DNA from: Phycisphaerae bacterium
GTDB taxonomy: Bacteria > Planctomycetota > Phycisphaerae > UBA1845
Assembly: GCA_028277545.1 (NCBI GenBank)
Contig: JANQGB010000250.1
Location: 1-10,254 of the forward strand
DNA length: 10,254 nt
Direction: 5' to 3'
Each line of letters begins with the position of its first letter. Position 1 is the first letter of the stretch. Shown here one piece after another: positions 1 through 5,985 of this stretch. The translations under genes and the position numbers were made by a program. The notes beneath the pieces were generated by a model. It was given only the letters and a program-made list of their open reading frames with translations, was not told the DNA's origin and ran no database searches.

Positions 1-1
1 C

Positions 2-1252
2 CTGATCAAGGCGGCGGCGATCATGCGGCGTCGCGTCTACGAGATGGCGGCCTGGATGTGCTACGAAACCAGCAAGAGCTGGATAGAAGCCTACGCGGAC
101 GCCTGCGAAGCGATCGACTTCATGGAATTCTACGGGCGCGAGGCCATGCGCCTGCAGGGCGCCCATCCGGTCACACCGTTCCCCGGTGAGGAAAACGAGG
201 TGCGCTACATCCCACTGGGTGTCGGAGTGGTCATTCCACCGTGGAATTTCCCGCTGGCAATCTGCTGCGGCATGACGACAGCCGCGCTGGTCACCGGCAA
301 CACCGTCGTGCTCAAGCCCGCCAGCACCTCGCCGATCATCGCGGCCAAGCTGGTGGAGATTCTCGAGGAAGCCGGCCTGCCGGACGGCGTGTTGACCTTC
401 GTGCCTGGCAGCGGCGGCGCCATCGGCGACACCCTGGTGTGTCATCCGCTCACGCGGTTCATCGCCTTCACCGGTTCTATGGAAGTGGGCCTGGGGATCT
501 TCGAGAAGTCCGGCAAGATCGCCGACGGGCAGATCTGGCTCAAACGCACTATCCTGGAGATGGGCGGCAAAGACTGCATCCTGGTGGACGAAACCGCCGA
601 TCTGGAAGCCGCGGCCGAGGGCGCAGTCGCCTCAGCATTCGGTTTCCAGGGGCAGAAGTGCAGTGCCTGCTCGCGGCTCATCCTGCACAAGGACATCCAC
701 GATGAGGTTCTCGAGCGCGTCGTGGAACAGGCCAGGAAGATCTCCGTGGGCAACACCGTCACCCCGGAGAACTACTACATGGGGGCGGTGATCGATCCGC
801 CGGCCCAGAAGAAGATTCTCGAGTACATCGACATCGGCAAGAAAGAGGGCAAGATGGTCCTGGGCGACACCAAGGTGCCCGCCAAGGGCTACTTCGTGCC
901 CCCCACCATCTTCGACGGCATCGACCGCAACGCCCGGATCGCCCAGGAGGAGATCTTCGGGCCGGTCCTGGCGGTCATCACAGCCCAGGACTTCGACGAC
1001 GGGCTGGAGGTGGTTAACGGAACGCAGTACGGCCTGACCGGGGCGCTTTACTCGAACGACCGGCAGCGACTCGAACGCGCCCGCCACGACTTCCACGTGG
1101 GCAACCTGTACTTCAACCGTAAGTGCACCGGCGCGCTCGTGGACGTGCAGCCCTTTGGCGGCTTCAACATGTCCGGTACCGACTCGAAAGCCGGCGGCCG
1201 CGACTACCTGCAGCTCTTCCTGCAGGGCAAGAGCATTACCGAACGCTGGTAG
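2..1252 (+). CDS. rocA: L-glutamate gamma-semialdehyde (1-pyrroline-5-carboxylate) dehydrogenase, 5'-truncated by window edge
   Basis: NAD-dependent cytoplasmic enzyme that oxidises glutamate semialdehyde/P5C to glutamate, the last step of proline and arginine catabolism. The frame is open from the first bases: the codons before the ATG at 23 read LIKAAAI and continue naturally into it, so the real start lies upstream. 416 residues of the roughly 515 usual for the family are visible. Numbering from the codon at 2, the catalytic set is present: Asn82 in PWNF, Glu186 in LEMGGKD and nucleophile Cys220 in GQKCSACSR. Their spacing (104 and 34 residues) fits the ALDH superfamily. The EEIFGPV block and the C-terminal GNLYFNRKCTGA and PFGGFNMSGTDSKAGG motifs match the monofunctional Bacillus RocA type rather than the C-terminal half of bifunctional PutA. 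The symbol pruA is also used for this family. A strong inverted repeat follows the stop. Confidence 0.93.
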   Translation: MIKAAAIMRRRVYEMAAWMCYETSKSWIEAYADACEAIDFMEFYGREAMRLQGAHPVTPFPGEENEVRYIPLGVGVVIPPWNFPLAICCGMTTAALVTGNTVVLKPASTSPIIAAKLVEILEEAGLPDGVLTFVPGSGGAIGDTLVCHPLTRFIAFTGSMEVGLGIFEKSGKIADGQIWLKRTILEMGGKDCILVDETADLEAAAEGAVASAFGFQGQKCSACSRLILHKDIHDEVLERVVEQARKISVGNTVTPENYYMGAVIDPPAQKKILEYIDIGKKEGKMVLGDTKVPAKGYFVPPTIFDGIDRNARIAQEEIFGPVLAVITAQDFDDGLEVVNGTQYGLTGALYSNDRQRLERARHDFHVGNLYFNRKCTGALVDVQPFGGFNMSGTDSKAGGRDYLQLFLQGKSITERW

Positions 1253-1267
1253 GCCACGACGTTGCGA

Positions 1268-1298
1268 CCCTTCCCCCGCCGCACGTGCGGGGGAAGGG
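1268..1298 (+). terminator. Perfect 12-bp inverted repeat after rocA, possible terminator
   Basis: The arms at 1268-1279 and 1287-1298 are perfectly complementary (cccttcccccgc / gcgggggaaggg) around a 7-base loop. The element begins 16 bp after the rocA stop and ends 61 bp before the next start. It would make a very stable RNA hairpin, but the downstream bases (cttgctct) have no uniform T tract. It is therefore either a non-canonical terminator or transcript-end stabiliser, or a copy of a dispersed palindromic repeat. Confidence 0.45.
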
Positions 1299-1359
1299 CT
1301 TGCTCTCCGCCACTCAGCGCGCTGGTAACCGGATTCCCCTGACTTGGCGGCAAGGCCGC

Positions 1360-1890
1360 ATGATGACACCGCAACGACAAGCCGTCAGGTGGGTCTGGCT
1401 GCCGATCTGCTGCATCGTCCTGGCAGGCTGTGCCGTCGCGCCGCAGTCCGTTTCGGTGGAAGCCGACCCATCCGCACTGGCCCGCCTCTCCTGGATGGTG
1501 GGCCACTGGGAGGGAACTCAGAACGGGGCTCGCATCGAGGAATTCTGGACCCCGCCAGCCGGCGGCACCATGCTCGGAGTTAATCGCACCATCAACGACG
1601 GGCGAACCGTGTTTTTCGAGTTCCTGCGCATCGAGGAGAGCCCCGACGGAATTGCCTATCTGGCCAGCCCCCTAGGCAGATATCCGCCGACACGTTTTCA
1701 ACTGGCCGGCCCGCTAGCAGAAGATGATCGAAGGGTCACGTTCGAAAACCCCGCCCACGACTTCCCCCAGCGCATCCTGTATTGGCGCAGCGAGGACAAC
1801 ACGCTGCATGGCCGAATCGAAGGCCTGCGCGACGGGCGCCCCTCATCCAGTGAGTGGGTATGGCGACGGGCAGAGTCACCCACCCGGTAG
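1360..1890 (+). CDS. Small lipoprotein with a DUF6265-like domain
   Basis: 176-residue protein of unknown molecular function, likely anchored in the outer membrane. A hydrophobic stretch at residues 11-23 ends in a lipobox (LAGC, acylated Cys24), and the next residue is Ala, so no inner-membrane retention signal is seen. The mature part starts around residue 38 with LARLSWMVGHWEG and continues with IEEFWTPPAGGTMLGVNRT (59-77), FEFLRIEE (86-93) and FENPAHDFPQRI (128-139). These blocks are characteristic of the DUF6265 family, a small beta-rich domain common in secreted proteins. The start at 1360 (an ATG-ATG pair) places the signal correctly; the frame stays open further upstream, but that part would run through the rocA stop region and the hairpin and has no signal-like sequence. 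The ribosome site is weak (aagg at 1352-1355). It may be a single-gene unit or follow rocA by read-through. Confidence 0.82.
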   Translation: MMTPQRQAVRWVWLPICCIVLAGCAVAPQSVSVEADPSALARLSWMVGHWEGTQNGARIEEFWTPPAGGTMLGVNRTINDGRTVFFEFLRIEESPDGIAYLASPLGRYPPTRFQLAGPLAEDDRRVTFENPAHDFPQRILYWRSEDNTLHGRIEGLRDGRPSSSEWVWRRAESPTR

Positions 1891-1944
1891 GAACCTGAGC
1901 CTGAATCACCGGCTGGCAACCGCTCTGGGCGGCAAAGTTCCGGG

Positions 1945-1973
1945 CTGACACACCAGAACAGCACTTGTACAAT
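1945..1973 (+). promoter_or_regulatory. Sigma70-type promoter for cstA
   Basis: A -35 box CTGACA (1945-1950) is followed by a 17-bp spacer and a -10 box TACAAT (1968-1973). Each hexamer matches 5 of 6 consensus positions. Transcription would start near 1980, leaving a leader of about 26 nt with the ribosome site GGGAGG at 1993-1998, seven bases before the cstA ATG. The spacing is ideal and it lies in the only gap upstream of cstA. No operator-like dyad is obvious. Confidence 0.55.
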
Positions 1974-2005
1974 CCTCATGCTTAACGCGGTCGGGAGGCG
2001 TACGC

Positions 2006-3937
2006 ATGAGCGTGCTGGCGATTATGGGCGTGGCGGCAGTTGTTTTGCTGCTCGGCGCCCGCCTGTATGCCCCTCTGATAGGCCGGGTGCTCGGCGAACG
2101 GGCGGAGCGCATCACCCCGGCGGTAGCCATAAACGACGGACGCGACTACGTACCCACCAGAACGCCGGTAGTGTTCGCCCACCATTACGCCTCGATCGCC
2201 GGGGCCGGCCCCATCATTGGCCCGGTGATCGCCCTGCTGTACGGCTGGGGGCCGGCACTGCTGTGGATCATCCTGGGCGGAGTGTTCCTGGGCGCGGTTC
2301 ACGACTACGTTTCCACCCACATCGCAGTGCGTGAGGGTGGCAAGAACCTGACGGTTGTCGCCCGGCGCTACATCGGCCCCGGGGCGTTCGTCATGCTGCT
2401 GGTGCTCTTGATCCTGATGCTGGCCCTGGTCTGCGCCGCGTTTCTGGATCTTTCTGCCACGGCCTTGACCTCCAAGGTGTCGCTGGACGTGCTGCAGATG
2501 CCGGCCGACCAGACCATGTTCCGCGTTGAAGACGGGCAGGCGGTCATCGGCGGCATTGCTTCGACCTCGGTGATCGTCATTACCGCCTGCTCGCCGCTAC
2601 TGGGCTTCCTATACCTCAAGCGCAAAACGCCCGTCTGGTTCTGCTCGCTGCTGGCGATGGGAATCTGCGCCCTCTCCATCTGGATCGGAATGCAGTACCC
2701 GATGTCGGTCGAGCCGGAAAGCTGGAAGCTGATGATCAGCGGCTACGTGCTGATCTCGGCCGGGCTGCCGGTGTGGCTGTTCCTCCAGAGCCGCGACTTC
2801 ATCAACGTACACCTGCTCTACGTGGGCATAGCCTTCCTCGTGGTAGCGCTGATTGCGGCTGCAATCCGCGGCGGCGGCCAGGTGGCCGGCGACATGCCCA
2901 TTCCGATGAACAACTGGTCGGAGGGCTCGGCGATGAGGGGGCCGGGCTGGCCCGTCCTGTTCGTGATAATCGCCTGCGGGGCGGTCAGCGGGTTCCACAG
3001 CCTTTGCGCCGGCGGCACCACCTGCAAGCAACTCAACAACGAGCTGGCGGCCCGGCGGGTAGGTTACTACGGCATGCTGCTGGAGAGTTTTCTGGCGGTA
3101 TGCGTGGTGTGCTGCCTGATTGTCGGGCTGACCATGGGCAGCTATAAAGGCTTCTGCCATCCCGAAGGGGCCAAGGGCAACGCGATTCTGACCTTCGCGA
3201 TGGCAGTGGGGCACACGGCACACGCCGGGCTGGGCTTGCCGATAGCGGCCGGGGCACTGGGGGCGATGCTGCTGCTGGAGGGCTTCCTGGTCACCACGCT
3301 GGACACCGCCATTCGCCTGACCCGCTACATGATCGAGGAGGGGTGGGCGACCTCGTTCGGACGCTACGATGTCTTCGCCGCGACCGCGCCGGCGCCGGCG
3401 GCCGAAGAGCCCGGCAAAGCCCAGATCACCGGCACCGGCGGACTGACCACCGAGCGCCCGCCCATTCTCGAACCGGATGCAACTGGACCGCCCGTAGCTA
3501 CGAGCGGAATCTTCCGAACCTGTCTGCGCACGCTGCAGCACTACTGGGTCAACTCCGGGATCGCGGTGGCACTGATGCTGCTGCTGGGCTGGGACAGGGG
3601 CGCAGACGGCCAGGGCGGATACAAGGTCCTTTGGCCCATCTTCGGATCGTCCAACCAGCTACTGGCCTCCCTGGCGCTGCTGGTGGCCAGTTGCTGGCTG
3701 ATGACCCGTCGCCGCCCCGTGATCTACACTCTGCTGCCCAGCGCCTTCATGATGGTCACCTCGGTCTGGATGCTGGTGCGGAGGCTGAGCAAGGACCTGG
3801 CCGCCTTCACGGACAAACCCGCCCTGGTCGTGACCGAACTGCTCGTGCTCACCATGACTGCCGGAATCGTAGCCCTGGCTGTCGCCAGGTGGCAGCGGAC
3901 GCGGCAGGAGCAGAGCGTGGCCGTAGGCAGGGCGTAA
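2006..3937 (+). CDS. cstA: CstA-family carbon starvation protein, peptide/pyruvate transporter
   Basis: Inner-membrane transporter of the CstA family. Characterised members take up peptides or pyruvate, often when preferred carbon runs out. The 643-residue protein is mostly hydrophobic helices. The family signature is clear near the N terminus: TRTPVVFAHHYASIAGAGPI (51-70), then the conserved GVFLGAVHDY (92-101). Further family blocks are SGFHSLCAGGTTCKQL in the middle and LLEGFLVTTLDTAIRLTRYM before a proline/alanine-rich hydrophilic stretch (about 458-500) that separates the last group of helices. It is somewhat shorter than E. coli CstA (about 700 residues). The start is well set by GGGAGG seven bases upstream. 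The small YbdD/YjiX partner that follows cstA in enterobacteria is not present; the next gene is convergent. Substrate (peptide, pyruvate or other) cannot be told from sequence alone. Confidence 0.93.
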   Translation: MSVLAIMGVAAVVLLLGARLYAPLIGRVLGERAERITPAVAINDGRDYVPTRTPVVFAHHYASIAGAGPIIGPVIALLYGWGPALLWIILGGVFLGAVHDYVSTHIAVREGGKNLTVVARRYIGPGAFVMLLVLLILMLALVCAAFLDLSATALTSKVSLDVLQMPADQTMFRVEDGQAVIGGIASTSVIVITACSPLLGFLYLKRKTPVWFCSLLAMGICALSIWIGMQYPMSVEPESWKLMISGYVLISAGLPVWLFLQSRDFINVHLLYVGIAFLVVALIAAAIRGGGQVAGDMPIPMNNWSEGSAMRGPGWPVLFVIIACGAVSGFHSLCAGGTTCKQLNNELAARRVGYYGMLLESFLAVCVVCCLIVGLTMGSYKGFCHPEGAKGNAILTFAMAVGHTAHAGLGLPIAAGALGAMLLLEGFLVTTLDTAIRLTRYMIEEGWATSFGRYDVFAATAPAPAAEEPGKAQITGTGGLTTERPPILEPDATGPPVATSGIFRTCLRTLQHYWVNSGIAVALMLLLGWDRGADGQGGYKVLWPIFGSSNQLLASLALLVASCWLMTRRRPVIYTLLPSAFMMVTSVWMLVRRLSKDLAAFTDKPALVVTELLVLTMTAGIVALAVARWQRTRQEQSVAVGRA

Positions 3938-4012
3938 GCCGCGGCGCAGGCAGCGGAAAGCGGGCGAACTACAGTCGCCAGTCCGGTGAAAGATTGCCGC
4001 GCCTGGTTACGC

Positions 4013-4762
4013 TTACTTCGCCGTCATCCAGAAGGCGACGGCAGGCATGTCGTTGCCGGTCTTGTCGCGGTTCAGTTCCAGAACGGTCGATTCCACGGAG
4101 TCCATCTTGAAGTGCGGGCCGCAAGCTTCTTCAACTCGGCGCGTCACTTCTTCCCGTGACATCCTGCTGTCGCAGGAGAGAAACTCGTCATGCTCGAAGG
4201 TCGCCACCAGGAGCAGGAACCGGGCTCCTACCTTGGCGCAGGCCCGCAGACGTCGTCCGTATTGCGGCCAGAATCGCGGGGGGATTCGATGCAGGCAACC
4301 CCGGTCCAACAGAATGTCGAACTCGGCAGGCGGCAGGTCGTCGTTCAGAATATCGCGGACCTTCCACTCGAGCTGGGCAGGCTTCTCTGGATAGACTTGC
4401 CGGGCACGGTCAATCGCCGCCTCCGAGTAGTCCACGCCAAGGACCTGATATCCCTGGTCAGCCAGCCAGGCGGCGATCCAGCCGCTCCCGCAGCCGATGT
4501 CCAGGAGGCGCGCGGGGGGCTTGGGCCACGTGCCGGCCATCGCTCGCGAGACCTCCTTCGGAATCGCGCCGCCCGGCTCAAAGATGGGGGCGTACTCCTC
4601 CGAGCCCCATCTCCGCTCCCAGAAGCGGCGTCTTTCAACAAACTGCCTTTTCGGCAGAACCGTTCCGTACAGCATGCTGGCCCCGCGGCGACAGTGTCGC
4701 ACAACGCTCGCCAGGCCCGTTGCCTTCAGCACCCCGCGCAAAGCTCCCGATGAAGGCGGCAT
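4013..4762 (-). CDS. Class I SAM-dependent methyltransferase
   Basis: 249-residue cytoplasmic methyltransferase of unknown substrate. The Rossmann fold is evident: motif I LLDIGCGSG (86-94), the acidic residue ending strand 2 that binds the SAM ribose (Asp111 in VLGVDYS), the motif around VRDIL (135-139) and FDILLDRGCLHRIPP (148-162), followed by GARFLLLVATF. The DRGCLH block resembles small-molecule methyltransferases of the thiopurine/TehB-like group, so the target is more likely a small molecule than a protein or nucleic acid; this is inference. The N-terminal 40 residues are basic and not part of the fold. The start at 4762 is supported by AAGGGAG (4770-4776 on the complement), seven bases upstream. 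The frame stays open further upstream, but that part overlaps the neighbouring membrane-protein gene in another frame and is not protein-like. It converges with cstA across a 75-bp gap that has no clear terminator. Confidence 0.85.
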   Translation of the reverse strand: MPPSSGALRGVLKATGLASVVRHCRRGASMLYGTVLPKRQFVERRRFWERRWGSEEYAPIFEPGGAIPKEVSRAMAGTWPKPPARLLDIGCGSGWIAAWLADQGYQVLGVDYSEAAIDRARQVYPEKPAQLEWKVRDILNDDLPPAEFDILLDRGCLHRIPPRFWPQYGRRLRACAKVGARFLLLVATFEHDEFLSCDSRMSREEVTRRVEEACGPHFKMDSVESTVLELNRDKTGNDMPAVAFWMTAK

Positions 4763-4821
4763 TATTGTTCTCCCTTGTCTGGACTCAGAATGTGAAGTAA
4801 AGCTGCTCCCGGCCGCACGGG

Positions 4822-4850
4822 ATTCTAGGGGGGGCGCGATGGATTTCCAG
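4822..4850 (-). promoter_or_regulatory. Candidate promoter for the methyltransferase
   Basis: On the minus strand a -10 like box TAGAAT (complement of 4822-4827) lies 17 bp from a weak -35 CTGGAA (complement of 4845-4850, 3 of 6 matches). It would give a leader of about 53 nt. The good -10 and correct spacing are the only support. Confidence 0.3.
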
Positions 4851-4888
4851 TGCCGGCGTAAGAGTAGTCCGCTTTTGTCGACGGACCA

Positions 4889-4957
4889 AGCGCCGGAGTG
4901 GCGCTGGGCGTCTGTCCAGACGCACTGATCTGGTCGCCGCCCCGCCCGGAACGGGCG
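4889..4957. repeat. Cluster of three GC-rich hairpins
   Basis: Three separate perfect dyads lie within 69 bp: AGCGCC/GGCGCT (4889-4894 with 4900-4905, 5-base loop), GCGTCT/AGACGC (4908-4913 with 4918-4923, 4-base loop) and CGCCCG/CGGGCG (4943-4948 with 4952-4957, 3-base loop). They lie downstream of the membrane-protein gene (stop at 4990) and upstream of the candidate methyltransferase promoter. They could terminate or protect the membrane-protein transcript, although no T tract follows in the minus direction, or they could be palindromic repeat remnants. Confidence 0.45.
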
Positions 4958-4989
4958 TCCGAGAGGGATGTATTTTTGTGTGGGCTGGC

Positions 4990-5445
4990 TCAGACGCCCC
5001 AGTTCTCGCCGCGGCCGATCATCAGCAGCGCATTGACGAAGCTGAGGATGAAGTACAGCGTACTGACCCCGGTGACCAGAACAACGACGGTCATACAGGC
5101 GGTGACGAAAGCGGAGCCGCTCCAGGCTGAGTCGGACTTCATGGTGGCCATGATGTGCGGGCGGGCCAGAATGAACATCGCCACCAGCACCGCCCCCACC
5201 GTGGGCCAGATGGAGATGGAGTGGACGTAGCTGTACATCCACACGCTGCGGCTGACGTCGTCTTCAGTCCGCCGTCCCTCCCGGGAGTGCAGGAAGTGAC
5301 CGCGGAGGTAGTACTTGCCGTCGATCACCGCCCCGTTCTTGGCGTCGCCCTGCAGATACCAGTACATCACCGTGTAGCTGGCGAAGTTCGCCAGGCCCAG
5401 GATGATGATCCAGAGCAGAATCCAGTTACGGCGCTGTCGCGTCAT
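4990..5445 (-). CDS. Small three-helix membrane protein, function unknown
   Basis: I do not recognise this 151-residue protein. It begins with a basic MTRQRRNW and a first membrane helix at about residues 8-30. A hydrophilic segment of about 45 residues (GDAKNGAVIDGKYYLRGHF and a charged REGRRTEDD) leads to a second helix at about 74-95 and a third, long hydrophobic segment at about 111-143. By the positive-inside rule the N terminus should be cytoplasmic and the first loop outside. No catalytic or metal-binding motif is evident. Amino-acid composition is coherent along the length, and the overlapping minus-strand frame is low-complexity His/Arg-rich, so this frame is the coding one. There is no Shine-Dalgarno sequence before the ATG; a promoter placed for a leaderless mRNA lies directly upstream. 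It lies between the hairpin-repeat array and the methyltransferase. Confidence 0.75.
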   Translation of the reverse strand: MTRQRRNWILLWIIILGLANFASYTVMYWYLQGDAKNGAVIDGKYYLRGHFLHSREGRRTEDDVSRSVWMYSYVHSISIWPTVGAVLVAMFILARPHIMATMKSDSAWSGSAFVTACMTVVVLVTGVSTLYFILSFVNALLMIGRGENWGV

Positions 5446-5451
5446 AGGCGT

Positions 5452-5480
5452 ATGCTAGCAGGCCACCGAGTGCCTGTCAC
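5452..5480 (-). promoter_or_regulatory. Candidate leaderless promoter for the three-helix membrane protein
   Basis: On the minus strand GTGACA (complement of 5475-5480, 5 of 6 to the -35 consensus) is followed by a 17-bp spacer and TAGCAT (complement of 5452-5457, 4 of 6). The -10 box ends six bases before the ATG at 5445, so the expected start of transcription falls on the A of the start codon. No ribosome site is visible, which agrees with a leaderless message. Confidence 0.4.
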
Positions 5481-5531
5481 GATGCCGTATCTCTGGAGCG
5501 CGCCTCCGCCAGCAGTGCCCCACCAGGCTGT

Positions 5532-5720
5532 GGCACCGGCGTCTCGCCGGTGAGCATATGTCACCTGCATCGTGCCGGCGAGCATGTGGCACCGGCGTCT
5601 CGCCGGTGAGTAGGTGGCACCGGCGTCTCGCCGGTGAGTATATGGCACCGGCATCTCGCCGGTGAGAATGTGGCACCGGCATCTTGCCGGTGAGTATGTG
5701 GCACCGGCATCTTGCCGGTG
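5532..5720. repeat. Tandem array of seven 28-bp palindromic (hairpin) repeats
   Basis: Units begin with GGCACC or its variant at 5532, 5560, 5588, 5616, 5644, 5672 and 5700, exactly 28 bp apart with no spacer sequences. Each unit is a 7-bp stem CACCGGC/GCCGGTG around a 5-base loop, followed by a short AT-richer linker (gagtatgt or similar). The last unit stops at the end of its hairpin (5720). The loop is gtctc in units 1, 3 and 4, atctc in unit 5, and atctt in units 6 and 7. Unit 2 is degenerate, with mismatches in both stem arms. The period is not a multiple of three, which argues against coding. It is not a CRISPR array because nothing unique separates the units. I associate this type of repeat with planctomycete intergenic regions, but that is recollection, not a search. 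Confidence 0.93.
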
Positions 5721-5867
5721 CAGAACGCCAAGCTGTGTCTCTGTGCCGCACCAACCATAGAACGGACCACACTGACCCCAGGCCGTCCCATGGAAGGTGC
5801 GAATCACAAACGACAGGCGAAGCAACAAAGAACGGCACCACAGTGCCATGAAACTGTCACGAATCGT

Positions 5868-5883
5868 CCGACCGGCGGGTCGG
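5868..5883. repeat. Hairpin downstream of thiG
   Basis: Perfect 6-bp stem CCGACC/GGTCGG with loop GGCG, about 100 bp past the thiG stop in the direction of transcription. No T tract follows on the minus strand, so a role in ending the thiSG transcript is only possible. Confidence 0.25.
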
Positions 5884-5985
5884 CAAAGGTGCAACCGAAA
5901 GCGCGCAGATGGCAGCGCCCGGCGAGGAAGCGCGCCGGTAAGAGACCGATTCCACATGCGCAGCCAGCAGGCGCAGAAAAGGCCG

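Larger units (their letters stand above)
5446..5985. other. 540-bp gene-free gap holding the repeat array
   Basis: No convincing gene lies between thiG and the membrane-protein gene. The gap holds the candidate promoter near 5452-5480 and the seven-unit 28-bp array at 5532-5720. Small isolated hairpins follow at 5834-5847 (GGCAC/GTGCC) and 5868-5883 (CCGACC/GGTCGG, 4-base loop). Open frames across it are produced by the array, which lacks stops in several frames and reads as repeated His/Arg/Cys-rich or TGETPVP-like peptides. Confidence 0.7.

Noticed and set aside
1123..1359. N-terminal extension of the DUF6265-like lipoprotein
   Set aside because: It would overlap rocA out of frame and bury the lipobox signal inside the protein.
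2609..3541. 310-codon open frame on the minus strand
   Set aside because: It is antisense to the middle of cstA, with Gln/His/Arg-rich shadow composition.
3938..4012. Bidirectional terminator between the convergent cstA and methyltransferase genes
   Set aside because: Only a weak 5-bp dyad (GGCGA/TCGCC) and no T tracts; not strong enough to call.
4763..5242. N-terminal extension of the methyltransferase to 5242
   Set aside because: The added 160 residues are His/Arg-rich, overlap the membrane-protein gene in another frame, and the ATG at 4762 has a good ribosome site.
5530..5720. CRISPR array
   Set aside because: Units follow each other directly with no unique spacers, and no cas gene is present.
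5442..5957. Minus-strand open frames crossing the repeat array, rich in repeated TGETPVP, HRRDAGAT and CRCH peptides
   Set aside because: The peptides are the 28-bp hairpin read in successive frames. The period is not a multiple of three, so the frame changes each unit, and several frames are open merely because the unit lacks stops. There is no start site support.
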